DNA of 64,000 bases from DATARN01 sp963851105 (GTDB lineage Bacteria > Actinomycetota > Acidimicrobiia > Acidimicrobiales > Palsa-688). Shown piece after piece: positions 27,020 through 35,455 of this stretch. Positions within the stretch are counted from its first letter, which is position 1. Each line of letters begins with the position of its first letter. The notes under the pieces are model-generated. The model worked only from the letters and a program-made list of their open reading frames with translations, ran no database searches and was not told where the DNA came from. The translations under genes and the position numbers were made by a program. The DNA is taken from NCBI GenBank assembly GCA_963851105.1, contig CAWKNP010000007.1, forward strand, positions 203,798 through 267,797, in the 5' to 3' direction.

Positions 27020-28039
27020 TCAGCGCCGGCCGAGCAGGTCCTCGAACAGGTCCAGGTGCTCGTCGACCATGCGCGTGGTGTTGAAGTAGTCCTCGACGGC
27101 GCGCCGGCAGGCGGCCCGGTCGAGCTGGTCGACCTGACTGATGCGATCGGCCATGTCGGACTCGTCCAGGCACAAGAACCCTGTCTTGCCGTCTTCGACG
27201 ATCTCGGGCGCGGCACCCTCGGGAAATGTCAGGACCGGAGTGCCACACGCCAGAGCTTCGACCATGACCAGGCCGAAGGGCTCGGGCCAGCGGATCGGGT
27301 TGAGCAGCCCCCGGGCGCCGGCCAGCAGGCGCACCTTCTCCTGGTGGTCCACCTCGCCCAGGTAGACGATGTCGTCGTTCAGGTAGGGCTTGACGTAGGT
27401 CTCGAAATATTCGAACTCCCATGCTTCGCGCATCTTGGCGGCCAGCTTGAGCTTGGCGCCGGCCTTCCATGCCGCCTCCACCGCCCGATGGGCACCCTTC
27501 GATGGGGCCATTCGGCCGAGGAAGAGGAAGTAGCCGCCGTCGCCGGCACCGACGGGGAAGGCGTTCGGGTCGATCCCGTGGTGGATGACCCGGGTGATCG
27601 GGAGGTCGGGCGCCTGGCTGCGCTGCGAGTGGGAGATCGAGATGATGGGGACCCGGGCGGAGATGCGCTGGTAGATGTCGGTGAGCTCGTCGTTAAACGG
27701 GCCATGGATCGTCGTCACGACCGGCAGGTCCGGGTAGCGCTCGGCGTAGACCGGTCCGAGCACGGTGTGGTCGTGGACGATGTCGAAGCCCTGGGCGGCG
27801 TCGTAGGCGGCCATCACGTGGCGCAGCTCGGGGACGGTGACGCCGATCCGAAATCCTTCGGCCTTGTCGAGGACCCACTTGGTCGGTACTGACGAGGTCG
27901 AATCTCCGGTGGCGAACAACATCACTTCGTGGCCTGCGGCCTGAAAGCCGCGGGCCAACTCGTCGACGACCAGTTCGATTCCCCCGTACAGGGTCGGGGG
28001 AATGGGCGCCCAGGGAGGCGCGACAACAGCGATACGCAT
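27020..28039 (-). CDS. family 4 glycosyltransferase
   Basis: About 339 residues with a GT-B fold. The N-terminal domain starts MRIAVVAPPWAPIPPTLYGG, the glycine-rich acceptor loop. The C-terminal domain has YFLFLGRMAPSKGAHRAVEA and the E(x7)E motif in EPFGLVMVEALACGTPV, which binds the nucleotide-sugar. The sugar and acceptor are unknown. The start ATG (28039) is chosen because the protein then begins at the first beta strand; a longer frame adds unrelated residues. Confidence 0.9.
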   Translation of the reverse strand: MRIAVVAPPWAPIPPTLYGGIELVVDELARGFQAAGHEVMLFATGDSTSSVPTKWVLDKAEGFRIGVTVPELRHVMAAYDAAQGFDIVHDHTVLGPVYAERYPDLPVVTTIHGPFNDELTDIYQRISARVPIISISHSQRSQAPDLPITRVIHHGIDPNAFPVGAGDGGYFLFLGRMAPSKGAHRAVEAAWKAGAKLKLAAKMREAWEFEYFETYVKPYLNDDIVYLGEVDHQEKVRLLAGARGLLNPIRWPEPFGLVMVEALACGTPVLTFPEGAAPEIVEDGKTGFLCLDESDMADRISQVDQLDRAACRRAVEDYFNTTRMVDEHLDLFEDLLGRR

Positions 28040-28122
28040 GCCCCGATTGAACCACGCCCCCGGCGACCCGCTGACCACCCCGGTGCCGAGGTCAAGGTCC
28101 TTCCTCCCGGGTTTCCCCAGCG

Positions 28123-28143
28123 TGGGGGAGGGAACTCCCCCCC
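28123..28143. promoter_or_regulatory. inverted G/C-run repeat upstream of glpX
   Basis: TGGGGGA (28123-28129), six bases, then TCCCCCCC (28136-28143). It sits 21 bases before the glpX ATG and could be an operator or a leader hairpin. Related TCCCCCA/TGGGGGA half-sites occur before hhyS and after hypE. Confidence 0.4.
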
Positions 28144-28164
28144 GTTTGCCCCTACGGTAAGCGG

Positions 28165-29160
28165 ATGCTCACTTCCTTATCCGTCTCGTCAAACAGCGAC
28201 GAGGACCCCCGCTGGTCCGACCGGATGGCATCGCTGGCCCTCCCTCTACTCGACGCCGCCACGGTCGCCGCCGCCCGCTGCCATGCTTGGATCGGCCGCG
28301 GTGACAAGCACGCGGCCGACCATGCCGCGGTGGAAGCCATGCGCAGCCACCTGGCCACCGTGCCCGGCCATGGGGTTGTCGTCATCGGTGAGGGCGAGAA
28401 GGACAAGGCGCCCATGCTGTTCGCGGGCGAGGAGATCGGCGGTGGCCATGGGCCCGAGTTCGACCTCGCCGTCGACCCGCTGGAGGGGACCAACCTGTGC
28501 GCCCGGGGCTGGCCGGGAGCCATCACCGTGCTGGCGGCGGCCCCCCGTCACACCTTCGCACCCATCGAGGGCTTCTACATGGACAAGCTGGTGGTCGGGC
28601 CCGCGGCGCACGGCGCCATCGATATCGAGGCGCCGATCGAGGAGAACATGGCGACCGTTGCCGCCGCCCTCGGCGTCAAGGTGTCGTCGCTGCAGATCGC
28701 GGTGCTGTCCAAGCCCCGCCACGTCGATCTGATCGCCCGCATCCGCGCCACCGGCGCGGGCGTGGTCGAGATCCCCGACGGCGATGTCATGGCCGGGCTC
28801 GCTTCGCTGGTGCCTGGTGGCGGCATCGACATTTCCGCAGGAATCGGGGGCGCCCCCGAGGGTGTCATCACGGCGTGCGCGGTACGGCTGCTCGGCGGCG
28901 ACATGCAGGGCAAGCTGGCACCGCAGAGCGATGATGAGCGCCAGATGGTGGACAAGGCCGGGGAACTGGGACGCCTCTACGCCCTCGAGGATCTATCCGG
29001 GTCAGACGACGGGATCTTCGTGGCGAGCGGCGTGACGGGCTCGACCGCATTGCCCGGCGTCACCATCGGACCGGACGGCTATTGCGTGCAGAGCGTCCTC
29101 ATCACCCGTGATCAGGGCCTGCTGCGGATCGGCTGCACGGTTCGACAAGTAGAGGAATAG
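28165..29160 (+). CDS. glpX: class II fructose-1,6-bisphosphatase (possibly bifunctional with sedoheptulose-1,7-bisphosphatase)
   Basis: 331 residues, normal for GlpX. Metal/phosphate motifs are IGEGEKDKAPML (about residue 75) and DLAVDPLEGTNLC (DPLEGT, about residue 105), with GAPEGVITACAVR near residue 235. It hydrolyses fructose-1,6-bisphosphate. In autotrophs the same class can serve the Calvin cycle, which fits the RuBisCO and phosphoribulokinase genes downstream. It opens the lithoautotrophy island. The ATG at 28165 has no strong SD. Confidence 0.93.
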   Translation: MLTSLSVSSNSDEDPRWSDRMASLALPLLDAATVAAARCHAWIGRGDKHAADHAAVEAMRSHLATVPGHGVVVIGEGEKDKAPMLFAGEEIGGGHGPEFDLAVDPLEGTNLCARGWPGAITVLAAAPRHTFAPIEGFYMDKLVVGPAAHGAIDIEAPIEENMATVAAALGVKVSSLQIAVLSKPRHVDLIARIRATGAGVVEIPDGDVMAGLASLVPGGGIDISAGIGGAPEGVITACAVRLLGGDMQGKLAPQSDDERQMVDKAGELGRLYALEDLSGSDDGIFVASGVTGSTALPGVTIGPDGYCVQSVLITRDQGLLRIGCTVRQVEE

Positions 29161-29204
29161 AAGGACAACAAAACAACGCAGAGGGTGCCCTCTCCGTCGC
29201 AGGG

Positions 29205-29579
29205 TCAGACGGAGGGGGGCGGTGCCGGGGTCTTGCGCATCGGCGCCGGGCGCGTGAAGCCCCAGCGGATGCCGCCGGGGCCCATGGCCTTGCCACCGAA
29301 CTTGTCGGCGCTCGACTCGAAGGCGGTGCCGCCACCGGCAACCTCGTCGTAGGGCTCGTCGTGGATCGTCCGCAGCGAGCTCCAGTCCACATCCACCCGG
29401 ACCCGCCGGCCGGTGTCGTCGACCTCCGCGATCGTGCCCTCGGCGATGTCACCGGTATAGCCCTCGATGATCATGGCGACCGCGCCAACGGTGACAGGTC
29501 CGACCAGCTCACTCAGCGGGACCCACGACGGCTCGTCAGGATTGTCGACGTTCTTGGTGATCGTTACGACTGCGATCAT
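29205..29579 (-). CDS. hypothetical protein of the hydrogenase island
   Basis: About 124 residues. It starts MIAVVTITKNVDNPDEPSWV and appears to be a small beta-rich protein (VTVGAVAMIIEGYTGDIAEG; RVRVDVDW), ending in a Pro-rich tail. I do not recognise a family. It faces glpX tail to tail and lies 13 bases after the DUF2786 gene in the same direction, so the two may be one transcript. Its neighbourhood suggests, but does not prove, a hydrogenase-linked role. Confidence 0.55.
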   Translation of the reverse strand: MIAVVTITKNVDNPDEPSWVPLSELVGPVTVGAVAMIIEGYTGDIAEGTIAEVDDTGRRVRVDVDWSSLRTIHDEPYDEVAGGGTAFESSADKFGGKAMGPGGIRWGFTRPAPMRKTPAPPPSV

Positions 29580-29592
29580 GGTTTTTTCGTTC

Positions 29593-30102
29593 CTAGCTCT
29601 CCGGCGAAGCCATCGGCTCCGCCTCGTCCGTTTCCTCGGCCACCAGGTCATCGGCGGTGAGGTACTCGTTGTGTTTTCCGGTTTCTACCCGGTCCCAGAT
29701 GAGCTTCTCGATCTTGGCCCGGTCATGGGGGCGAAAGTGGCGCACGCAGCCGTAGGGAAGCCGTTTCAGGGGTAGGCAGAGGATGTCACAGGCCACCTCG
29801 AGGACGCCGTCGTACTCATTGAGGAGCGAAGACCATTCCGCCGTCTTCGTTTCCCAGGTCTCGTCCTGGTCCGTGTACCACTGCACGATCTCGCGCAAGC
29901 GGGTCAGTTCCGCCATGACGACGGCCACCTTCAGGTCCTCGCGGGGGAAGGCGAGGAGGGATTCCTCGATCTCGTGACGCTCGGCCAGCATCATCGCCTT
30001 GGCGTGAAATACCCGGGACTCGTCTTCGAACTCGCTGGACTCGGCCGTCGCCAGGAGGGCGCGGACCTTGAGAAGTATGGTGAGCTCTTCCTTGTCGGCC
30101 AT
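29593..30102 (-). CDS. DUF2786-like protein
   Basis: About 169 residues. The start reads MADKEELTILLKVRALLATA, followed by ESSEFEDESRVFHAKAMMLAERHEI. This is the DUF2786 pattern of a leucine-rich helix pair (KIxxLLALAxSxxxxEAxxAxxKAxxLMxxHxI). The remainder is helical with WETKTAEWSSLLNEY. The family is of unknown function. ATG at 30102 is chosen; upstream residues look non-coding. It is probably cotranscribed with the 29205 gene. Confidence 0.65.
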   Translation of the reverse strand: MADKEELTILLKVRALLATAESSEFEDESRVFHAKAMMLAERHEIEESLLAFPREDLKVAVVMAELTRLREIVQWYTDQDETWETKTAEWSSLLNEYDGVLEVACDILCLPLKRLPYGCVRHFRPHDRAKIEKLIWDRVETGKHNEYLTADDLVAEETDEAEPMASPES

Positions 30103-30280
30103 CGCGGCCGCCAACTCGGCGGCGCGCGACTCTTGCAATTCGGTCGAACCACTGCGGGTAGTGATGGGTGCTCGCCTCCGTCGCCGCTGGGTCGCGTCGC
30201 CGCGACCTGTCAGTGCTGCGGATACGAAACTACCAGGGCATCGCCGTTCAGCAAACGCCCGCTGCCGGGCCGCCAGCCAG

Positions 30281-30985
30281 TCAAGAGGAAATGCGCGTGA
30301 TCTTGCCCGAGGCCCACAGCTGGGCGGGAGCACGACCACCTTGCTGGCGGTACACGAAGCGCTCGATGCGATCGCGCCCGACGGGATCGATGGCGGTGAA
30401 GGCGACGCGCAGCTGCGCGGGACCCTCGGGATCGGGCACGACCTGCACCGTGCGCGCCAGGGCGAGGACGGGATCGCCGCCCGGCGCGGGGATCGCCAGC
30501 GCCAGAACGGAGCCCACTTTCAAGGAGGGGTGGGCCGCGATGATCATCATGAGGCCGCCTCCGCCCATGTTCTTGACATTCCCGGGAGCAGAGAGAAAGG
30601 ACATGTTGGGCCCGTCGAGAAGGGCGACTGCGATGGTGACGTCGACCGCCGATCGGACGTGACGGCGGCGCTGGGTTGTCTTGACCCGAGCCGGGGGCAC
30701 CAACCGGATGACATACGGGTCGCCCTCGTTGGCCCCGGCGACGGCTTCGACAACTTCACTTTCGAATTGGCAGAAGCCGGAGGGGTCGCCGTAGCTGCCC
30801 CGTACCTTTGTGCCTGCCGGGAAGGAGTCGATGATGCTGGCGTCAGGGGTGGTGAGGGTGAGCCCCCGGTCGCTGAAGTTGGCCATGGCGCACGTCGCGG
30901 TCACCGCGGGCTCGCTGTCGAGGACCTCGATCTCGACGTGCTCGGGGAACACTTCGGCCTGGACGACATCGCTCATAGCCGCCAT
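30281..30985 (-). CDS. PilZ-domain protein (c-di-GMP effector-like)
   Basis: About 234 residues. The N-terminal half is a YcgR-like beta domain (VEIEVLDSEPAVTATCAMAN, FSDRGLTLTTPD). The C-terminal half begins with TQRRRHVRSAVDV, matching the RxxxR c-di-GMP motif of PilZ. The second motif (D/NxSxxG) is degenerate here (KNMGGGGLMM), so ligand binding is uncertain. ATG at 30985 has GGGAGG seven bases upstream; MSDVV at 30976 is an alternative. It is divergent from hhyS, sharing a palindrome-rich intergenic region, which suggests co-regulation with hydrogenase. Confidence 0.75.
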   Translation of the reverse strand: MAAMSDVVQAEVFPEHVEIEVLDSEPAVTATCAMANFSDRGLTLTTPDASIIDSFPAGTKVRGSYGDPSGFCQFESEVVEAVAGANEGDPYVIRLVPPARVKTTQRRRHVRSAVDVTIAVALLDGPNMSFLSAPGNVKNMGGGGLMMIIAAHPSLKVGSVLALAIPAPGGDPVLALARTVQVVPDPEGPAQLRVAFTAIDPVGRDRIERFVYRQQGGRAPAQLWASGKITRISS

Positions 30986-31049
30986 TGTTACGCCTCCCGC
31001 CGACCGAGGCGACTCGGGACGACCGAGACCCAGATCGATGGCGGCGACC

Positions 31050-31065
31050 TCCCCCATATGGGGGA
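31050..31065. promoter_or_regulatory. perfect 16-bp palindrome upstream of hhyS
   Basis: TCCCCCATATGGGGGA is fully symmetric. It lies between the divergent PilZ gene and hhyS and is a likely operator for a dimeric regulator. A related split form (TCCCCCAT...ATGGGGGA) occurs at 57278-57305. Confidence 0.65.
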
Positions 31066-31141
31066 TTAGCGGAGGTCAATCCCGACGAAAACGATCATCT
31101 ATCCAGGTCAGGGGCACAGCAGCACCCTCCTCCGTGATGCG

Positions 31142-31187
31142 CAAGGATTTGTATATGGGTGTGAAAGACACCCATTTACAACCTTGG
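31142..31187. promoter_or_regulatory. large inverted repeat in the hhyS leader
   Basis: TTGTATATGGGTGT (31149-31162) pairs with ACACCCATTTACAA (31168-31181) with one mismatch and a GAAAG loop. Flanking caagg/ccttg extends the symmetry to 31142-31187 with a small bulge. It stands about 70 bases before the hhyS ATG and may be an operator or an mRNA hairpin. Confidence 0.65.
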
Positions 31188-31256
31188 TCCCGATCCCCTA
31201 GACATCCCCCTGGCGCACCATGCGCCGTCCACTAGGACCGCGGGAGGCAAAGCAGT

Positions 31257-32303
31257 ATGGCATCTGCGCTGGACGAGACGGTGATCCACGTCTTGTGGAT
31301 CAACGCTGGGCTTAGCTGTGACGGCGACTCAGTCGCCCTCACGTCGGCTACCCAGCCCAGCATCGAGGAAATTGCACTTGGGGCACTGCCCGGACTGCCG
31401 AAGATCGCAGTCCACTGGCCGCTCATCGACTACGAGTGCGGACCGGTAGGTGGAGCGGACGACTTCATCGAGTGGTTCTTCATGGCTGAGCGAGGCGAGT
31501 TGGAGCCGTTCGTGCTGGTGGTTGAGGGGTCCATCCCCAACGAGGCCATCAAGCGTGAGGGGTACTGGTGCGGGTTTGGCAACAACCCGGCCACCGACCA
31601 GCCCATGACGACGAGCGAGTGGCTTGACCGCTTGGCTCCGAAGGCGACGGCGATCCTGGCCGTCGGAACCTGTGCCACCTACGGTGGCCTGCACGCCATG
31701 TCCGGCAACCCCACTGGGGCCATGGGCGTCGCGGACTACCTCGGATGGGGCTGGAAGTCAAAGGCCGGCCTTCCGATCGTGAACGTCCCGGGTTGCCCGA
31801 TTCATCCGGACAACCTGTCGGAGACCATCCTGTACCTGCTCTATCAGGCGACAGGCCAAGCCCCGATGATTCCCCTGGACGACGCCCTGCGGCCGCTTTG
31901 GCTGTTCGGCAACACCGTCCATGAGGGTTGCGACCGGGCCGGCTACTACGAGCAGGGTGACTTCGCCGACGAGTACGGCTCGCCCAAGTGCATCGTGAAG
32001 CTGGGCTGCTGGGGCCCCGTGGTCAAGTGCAACGTCCCCAAGCGGGGTTGGACGAACGGCGTGGGCGGTTGCCCGAACGTCGGCGGTATCTGCATTGGTT
32101 GCACGATGCCCGGCTTCCCGGACAAGTTCATGCCATTCATGGACGAACCCCCGGGTGCTAGGGTCTCGACCGCAGCAAGCGGCGTGTATGGGGGAGCGAT
32201 CCGCGGTTTGCGGCGGATCACAGGCAAGACCGTGGACGAGGAGCCGAAGTGGCGTACGCCAGGCAAGAAGCTCCTGACCGGATACAAGGGCGAGTGGAGG
32301 TAA
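31257..32303 (+). CDS. hhyS: [NiFe]-hydrogenase small subunit, actinobacterial (group 1h) type
   Basis: 348 residues. It relays electrons from the NiFe site through three Fe-S clusters. The protein starts directly at the first strand and has no Tat signal, so it is cytoplasmic or faces the cytoplasm. The proximal-cluster motif is C21-D-G-D24, i.e. CxxD where most small subunits have CxxC. This 3Cys+1Asp ligation is a known trait of actinobacterial-type oxygen-insensitive hydrogenases. Further cluster cysteines are visible in VGTCATYGG, VPGCPIHPD, VHEGCDRAGYYEQG, KLGCWGP and NVGGICIGCTMPGFPD. GGGAGG precedes the ATG. The large-subunit gene follows after 6 bases. Confidence 0.97.
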   Translation: MASALDETVIHVLWINAGLSCDGDSVALTSATQPSIEEIALGALPGLPKIAVHWPLIDYECGPVGGADDFIEWFFMAERGELEPFVLVVEGSIPNEAIKREGYWCGFGNNPATDQPMTTSEWLDRLAPKATAILAVGTCATYGGLHAMSGNPTGAMGVADYLGWGWKSKAGLPIVNVPGCPIHPDNLSETILYLLYQATGQAPMIPLDDALRPLWLFGNTVHEGCDRAGYYEQGDFADEYGSPKCIVKLGCWGPVVKCNVPKRGWTNGVGGCPNVGGICIGCTMPGFPDKFMPFMDEPPGARVSTAASGVYGGAIRGLRRITGKTVDEEPKWRTPGKKLLTGYKGEWR

Positions 32304-32309
32304 GCAAGG

Positions 32310-34097
32310 ATGCCTACTAGGACACAACAGGCCAGCGGCCTTGTCGAGATGGCATGGGATCCGGTTACGCGGATCGTCGGCAGCCTCGGCATTTACACGA
32401 AGATCGACTTCGGTCGTGGCCGAGTCGTTGACTGCCACTCCACCTCGTCGATCTTCCGTGGCTACAGCATCTTCATGAAGGGCAAGGACCCTCGGGACGC
32501 CCACTTCATCACCAGCCGTATTTGCGGTATCTGCGGCGACAACCACTGCGAAGTGTCGACCTGGACCCAGAACATGGCGTTCGGCGTCGTCCCCCCGCAC
32601 CTGGGTGAGTGGATCTCGAACCTCGGCGAGGCTGCCGAGTACATGTTCGACCACAACATCTTCCAGGAGAACCTGGTCGGCGTTGACTTCTGCGAGAAGA
32701 TGGTCAGCGAGACCAACCCCGGCGTGCTCGACCTGGCCAACCGCACCGCGGCGCCGAACACCGAGCATCACGGCTACGCCACCATTGGCGACATCATGCG
32801 GTCCCTGAACCCGTTCTCGGGCGAGTTCTACCGCGAGGCTCTGGCGGTCAGCCGCTGGACCCGTGAGATGTTCTGCCTCATGGAGGGTCGCCACGTGCAC
32901 CCGTCCACCCTGTACCCGGGTGGTAACGGCACCACGGCAACCATCCAGCTCTTCACCGACTACTACGCCCGGCTGATGCGCTATGTCGAGTTCATGAAGC
33001 GGGTCGTGCCTCTGCACGAAGACCTCTTCCTGTTCTTCTATGACGCCATGCCCGGCTACGAAGAAGTCGGCCGTCGTCGCATCCTGACCGGCTGCTGGGG
33101 CTCCTTCCAGGACCCGGATGTCTGCGACTTCAACTACCGCAACATGACCGAGTGGGGCCGTGCCATGTTCGTCACCCCCGGCGTCGTCGTTGACGGCAAG
33201 CTGGTGACGAACGACCTGGTCGACATCAACCTCGGCATCCGCATCCTCCTCGGTCACTCGTTCTACGACGACTGGGAAGGCCAGGAGATGTTCGTGACCA
33301 AGGATCCCCTGGGCAACCCAGTGGACCGCCGTCACCCCTGGAACCAGCACACCATCCCCCAGCCCCAGAAGCGCGACTTCGACGGCAAGTACAGCTGGGT
33401 CATGGCTCCCCGTTGGTTCGACGGCCGGGATCACCTGGCCCTCGACACCGGCGGCGGCCCCCTGGCCCGCCTGTTCGCCATCGCCCTCTCGGGCCTGGTG
33501 GACATCGGTTACATCAAGGCCACCGGCCACAGCATCGAGTTCTCCCTCCCGCGGTCTGCGCTCAAGCCGGCGCAAGACTTCGTGTGGGAGGTACCGAAGT
33601 GGTCCAACGCCATCGAGCGTGACCGTGCTCGTACCTACTTCCAGCTGTATGCCTGCTGCTGCGCCCTCCATTTCATGGACAAGGCGCTGGCAGAGGTGCG
33701 TGCTGGCCATACCAAGACCTGGACGCCGTTCACGGTGCCTGACGAAGCCATCGGTTGCGGCTTCATCGAGGCGGTTCGTGGCGTGCTCTCCCACCACATG
33801 GTTATCCGCGGTGGGAAGATCGCCAACTACCATCCGTACCCGCCCACCCCTTGGAACGCCAACCCGCGTGACAGCTACGGGACGCCGGGACCCTACGAAG
33901 ATGCGGTCATGAACACCCCCATCTTCGAGGAGAACAGCCTCGAGAACTTCAAGGGCATCGACATCATGCGTGCAGTCCGGTCGTTCGACCCCTGCCTGCC
34001 GTGTGGCGTTCACATGTACCTTGGCAAGGGCAAGGTCCTCAAGCGGACGCATTCGCCGGCCGCTGTTGCTGAGGATTGCACCCTGCAGGTCGGTTAG
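32310..34097 (+). CDS. hhyL: [NiFe]-hydrogenase large subunit, actinobacterial (group 1h) type
   Basis: 595 residues. L1 motif RICGICGDNHC (about residue 70) and L2 motif DPCLPCGVHM (near residue 564) give the four NiFe-binding cysteines. A tail of 27 residues follows the L2 His; this is the peptide normally removed by a maturation protease after nickel insertion, and a protease gene lies at 37703. With HhyS it oxidises H2, and group 1h enzymes are known for uptake at atmospheric concentrations. It is part of a tightly packed operon. Confidence 0.97.
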   Translation: MPTRTQQASGLVEMAWDPVTRIVGSLGIYTKIDFGRGRVVDCHSTSSIFRGYSIFMKGKDPRDAHFITSRICGICGDNHCEVSTWTQNMAFGVVPPHLGEWISNLGEAAEYMFDHNIFQENLVGVDFCEKMVSETNPGVLDLANRTAAPNTEHHGYATIGDIMRSLNPFSGEFYREALAVSRWTREMFCLMEGRHVHPSTLYPGGNGTTATIQLFTDYYARLMRYVEFMKRVVPLHEDLFLFFYDAMPGYEEVGRRRILTGCWGSFQDPDVCDFNYRNMTEWGRAMFVTPGVVVDGKLVTNDLVDINLGIRILLGHSFYDDWEGQEMFVTKDPLGNPVDRRHPWNQHTIPQPQKRDFDGKYSWVMAPRWFDGRDHLALDTGGGPLARLFAIALSGLVDIGYIKATGHSIEFSLPRSALKPAQDFVWEVPKWSNAIERDRARTYFQLYACCCALHFMDKALAEVRAGHTKTWTPFTVPDEAIGCGFIEAVRGVLSHHMVIRGGKIANYHPYPPTPWNANPRDSYGTPGPYEDAVMNTPIFEENSLENFKGIDIMRAVRSFDPCLPCGVHMYLGKGKVLKRTHSPAAVAEDCTLQVG

Positions 34098-34191
34098 CAC
34101 AAAGAAGCAACTGGGTTCCCGGCGTCGGTTGACGGCGCCGGGAACCTAGTCATTTGTTCGAGAAAAACTTTGAACCCCGGAGGGGGGGCCC

Positions 34192-34773
34192 ATGGCCGAG
34201 AAGAAGAACCTCCGGGCCGTTGGTGATCGGATCGAGCAGCTGCTCGACGAGCTGCGAGCAGCTGCTGATCCGCGCTTATACGGCCAGGCTGAAGAGATGT
34301 TGGGCCTGGTCACCGATTTGTATGGCGGTGGCTTAGCCCGGATCGTTGAGATAGTGGGGGAGAAAGATCCGGCTGTGCTGGGCCTTTTGTCCCATGACGA
34401 GCTGGTTTCAAGCCTGTTGCTCGTGCACGGGCTGCATCCTGACGATCTGGCCACACGGGTGGCGCGCGCGCTCGAAGGTGTCCGGCCGATGCTCGCCCAA
34501 CACGGTGGTGACGTCGAGCTACTCGACATCGACGCCGTGGCCGGTGCCGTCCACCTGAACCTGCTGGGCAGCTGTCATGGTTGCCCGTCGTCGACGCTGA
34601 CCCTGCGGATGGCCGTCGAGACGGCGATCGCAGAAGCGGCACCCGAGATCCAGATCATCGACGTCGAGCAGCCAACGGAAGAGTCGCCGCCCGTTGGCGA
34701 GCCAGTCCCCATTACGCTGGGGGCCAAGAGGACTGTTTTCGAAGAATGCCCAGCGGAATTGGTACAGAGGTGA
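34192..34773 (+). CDS. NifU C-terminal (NFU) domain protein
   Basis: 193 residues. The N-terminal ~90 residues form a helical domain without a recognised family. The C-terminal NFU domain has GGDVELLDIDAVAG, then LLGSCHGCPSSTLTL with the cluster-binding CxxC (SCHGC) and a VETAIAEAAPEI helix. NFU proteins carry or deliver Fe-S clusters. Here, directly after hhyL, it probably serves cluster insertion into the hydrogenase small subunit or an associated electron carrier (inference). A strong GGAGGGGG stretch precedes ATG 34192. Confidence 0.88.
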   Translation: MAEKKNLRAVGDRIEQLLDELRAAADPRLYGQAEEMLGLVTDLYGGGLARIVEIVGEKDPAVLGLLSHDELVSSLLLVHGLHPDDLATRVARALEGVRPMLAQHGGDVELLDIDAVAGAVHLNLLGSCHGCPSSTLTLRMAVETAIAEAAPEIQIIDVEQPTEESPPVGEPVPITLGAKRTVFEECPAELVQR

Positions 34774-34783
34774 CCAGCTAACA

Positions 34784-35455
34784 ATGAGTGACAGTGTCAG
34801 CGACCCGGTGAGCCAAGCTCCCCGAGAGCCGCTTAAAGTTCTAGAGCGCATCCGGGACCGCAGCGTCGCCCGGCGTCCCCGCCCTGGCGAGGTGTGCGAG
34901 TTGTGCGGGGAGGCGATCCCCGACGAGCACGGCCATCTGGTCGACCTGAAAGTCCGCAACCTGATGTGCGCCTGCCGCCCCTGCTACCTGCTGTTCACCC
35001 ATGAGGGCGCAGGCGGCAAGCATTACTTGGCGGTTCCCGATCGCTACATCTACTTCGAGGACTTCTCACTGTCGGCGGCGCAGTGGGACTCCCTCCAGAT
35101 CCCTGTCAGCACGGCGTTCTTCTTCGTGAACTCCGAGCTGCAGCGGGTGGCCGCGTTCTACCCGAGCCCCGCCGGCGCGACCGAGTCGCTCCTGTCCCTC
35201 GAGACCTGGGACGAGGTGGTGGCGGCCAATCCGAGCCTGGCAAGCATCCTTCCCGACGTGGAGGCCTTTCTCGTCCACAAGGACAAGGCCGGCAACAACC
35301 CCCAGTGCTTCCTCGTCCCCATCGACGCCTGTTACGAGTTGGTGGGCGAGATGCGCAAGCTGTGGCGGGGCTTCGACGGCGGTAAGGAAGCCCACGAGGC
35401 AATGGACGCCTTCTTCAACCGAGTGCGGACGAAGGCAGGGCAGCAGGCAATATGA
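34784..35455 (+). CDS. DUF5947 family hydrogenase-associated protein
   Basis: About 223 residues. A zinc- or Fe-S-like four-cysteine site is visible: CELCGEAIP (about residue 38) and MCACRPCYLLF (about residue 65). The region HYLAVPDRYIYFEDF follows, then a mixed alpha/beta body. In my knowledge this family accompanies actinobacterial-type hydrogenases; its biochemical role is unknown. It is linked to the next gene by an ATGA overlap. The start (ATG 34784) is just after an AGAGGTGA element in the end of the NFU gene. Confidence 0.8.
   Translation: MSDSVSDPVSQAPREPLKVLERIRDRSVARRPRPGEVCELCGEAIPDEHGHLVDLKVRNLMCACRPCYLLFTHEGAGGKHYLAVPDRYIYFEDFSLSAAQWDSLQIPVSTAFFFVNSELQRVAAFYPSPAGATESLLSLETWDEVVAANPSLASILPDVEAFLVHKDKAGNNPQCFLVPIDACYELVGEMRKLWRGFDGGKEAHEAMDAFFNRVRTKAGQQAI

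Noticed and set aside
31758..34100. 780-codon frame opposite hhyL
   Set aside because: Antisense to the hydrogenase large subunit; its composition has no recognisable domain.
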